Assembly (NCBI GenBank): GCA_038757945.1
Contig: JBCDGJ010000128.1
Coordinates: 1 to 14,214, forward strand
Source of the DNA: CALHVX01 sp038757945
GTDB lineage: Bacteria; Pseudomonadota; Gammaproteobacteria; Pseudomonadales; Azotimanducaceae
Direction: 5' to 3'
Length of the DNA stretch: 14,214 nucleotides
Position 1 is the stretch's first letter. Every line of letters starts with the position of its first letter. Positions 13,995 through 14,214 of the stretch are shown piece by piece. The translations under genes were made by a program, and so were the position numbers. Under the pieces are notes generated by a model that did not search any database, had not been told where the DNA came from, and saw nothing but the letters and a program-made list of their open reading frames with translations.

Positions 13995-14214
13995 ATGAGA
14001 ATCTGCATCGTCGGTTGCGGCGCCATGGGGTCGATCTACGCAGCGCTGCTGTCCAGCGCCGGGCACGAGATCATTGCGGTGGATCCGAACGCCGAACACG
14101 TCAACGCGATCAATTCGCACGGGCTGCGTGTGTGGGGCGCAAGCGGTGACCGCCGGGTGCATATTCGCGCTTGCGTTGAGCCCCCAGAGCACTCCGTTGA
14201 TCTGGTGGTCTGCG
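13995..14214 (+). CDS. Ketopantoate reductase-like (ApbA/PanE family), 5' part only
   Basis: NAD(P)H-dependent reductase of a 2-keto acid, by family 2-dehydropantoate 2-reductase. Only 73 codons are inside the window. MRICIVGCGAMGSIYAALLSSAGHEI gives the Rossmann motif GCGAMG (7-12), followed by AVDPNAEHVNAINSHGLRV, which fits the NADP-binding half of the ApbA/PanE family. Start ATG at 13995 lies 1 nt after the dehydratase stop and has GGAG 7 nt upstream, so the two genes are certainly one transcript. Placement beside a dehydratase that yields a keto acid suggests catabolic reduction rather than pantothenate synthesis; this is an inference. The rest of the gene is beyond the window. Confidence 0.85.
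   Translation, partial: MRICIVGCGAMGSIYAALLSSAGHEIIAVDPNAEHVNAINSHGLRVWGASGDRRVHIRACVEPPEHSVDLVVC

Overview
The window is GC-rich (about 60-65% by eye) and densely coded. It reads like the chromosome of an aerobic gammaproteobacterium with wide catabolic ability. The main pointers are a small DUF6435-type protein, a TonB-dependent siderophore receptor with a near-consensus Fur box, and several flavin monooxygenases. That placement is an inference; there is no rRNA or other phylogenetic marker here. I see no mobile element, tRNA, rRNA or CRISPR array. No stretch longer than about 215 bases lacks a gene.

Layout, left to right. (1) Bases 1-830, minus: N-terminal 276 residues of a TonB-dependent siderophore receptor, cut by the window edge, with a promoter overlapping a Fur box just upstream. 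(2) 1017-1205, plus: DUF6435-type small protein. (3) 1220-3137, minus: a two-gene unit of a class A FAD monooxygenase followed by a VOC (glyoxalase/dioxygenase fold) protein. (4) 3301-5901, minus: complete pyruvate, phosphate dikinase (ppdK), with a 12-bp hairpin just past its stop. (5) 6055-7275, minus: a LysM/peptidoglycan-binding protein followed by a small protein I do not recognise. (6) 7489-8499, plus: an aldo/keto reductase, convergent with (7). (7) 8524-11479, minus: an acyl-CoA-dehydrogenase-fold (group D) flavin monooxygenase whose end overlaps the start of an exported DUF3604 protein. (8) 11628-14214, plus: an alpha/beta hydrolase, an enolase-superfamily dehydratase very like D-tartrate dehydratase, and the start of a ketopantoate-reductase-like gene.

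Blocks 7 and 8 diverge from a 148-bp control region. It holds an AT-rich inverted repeat and a 17-bp tandem duplication of the G-rich ribosome binding site of the monooxygenase gene. Monooxygenase, exported metal-dependent protein, hydrolase, acid-sugar-type dehydratase and NAD(P)H reductase make sense together as a catabolic route for an oxygenated organic acid or its ester, but the substrate cannot be read from the sequence. The FAD monooxygenase/VOC pair may be a second, separate aromatic or terpenoid degradation module. PPDK links pyruvate and PEP, which would suit growth on such substrates.

The best candidates for something undescribed are the divergent catabolic locus with its unusual leader, and the LysM/PGBD protein paired with an unknown proline-rich acidic protein. 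The second pair resembles accessory genes of type VI or related injection systems, although no injection-system core gene lies in the window.
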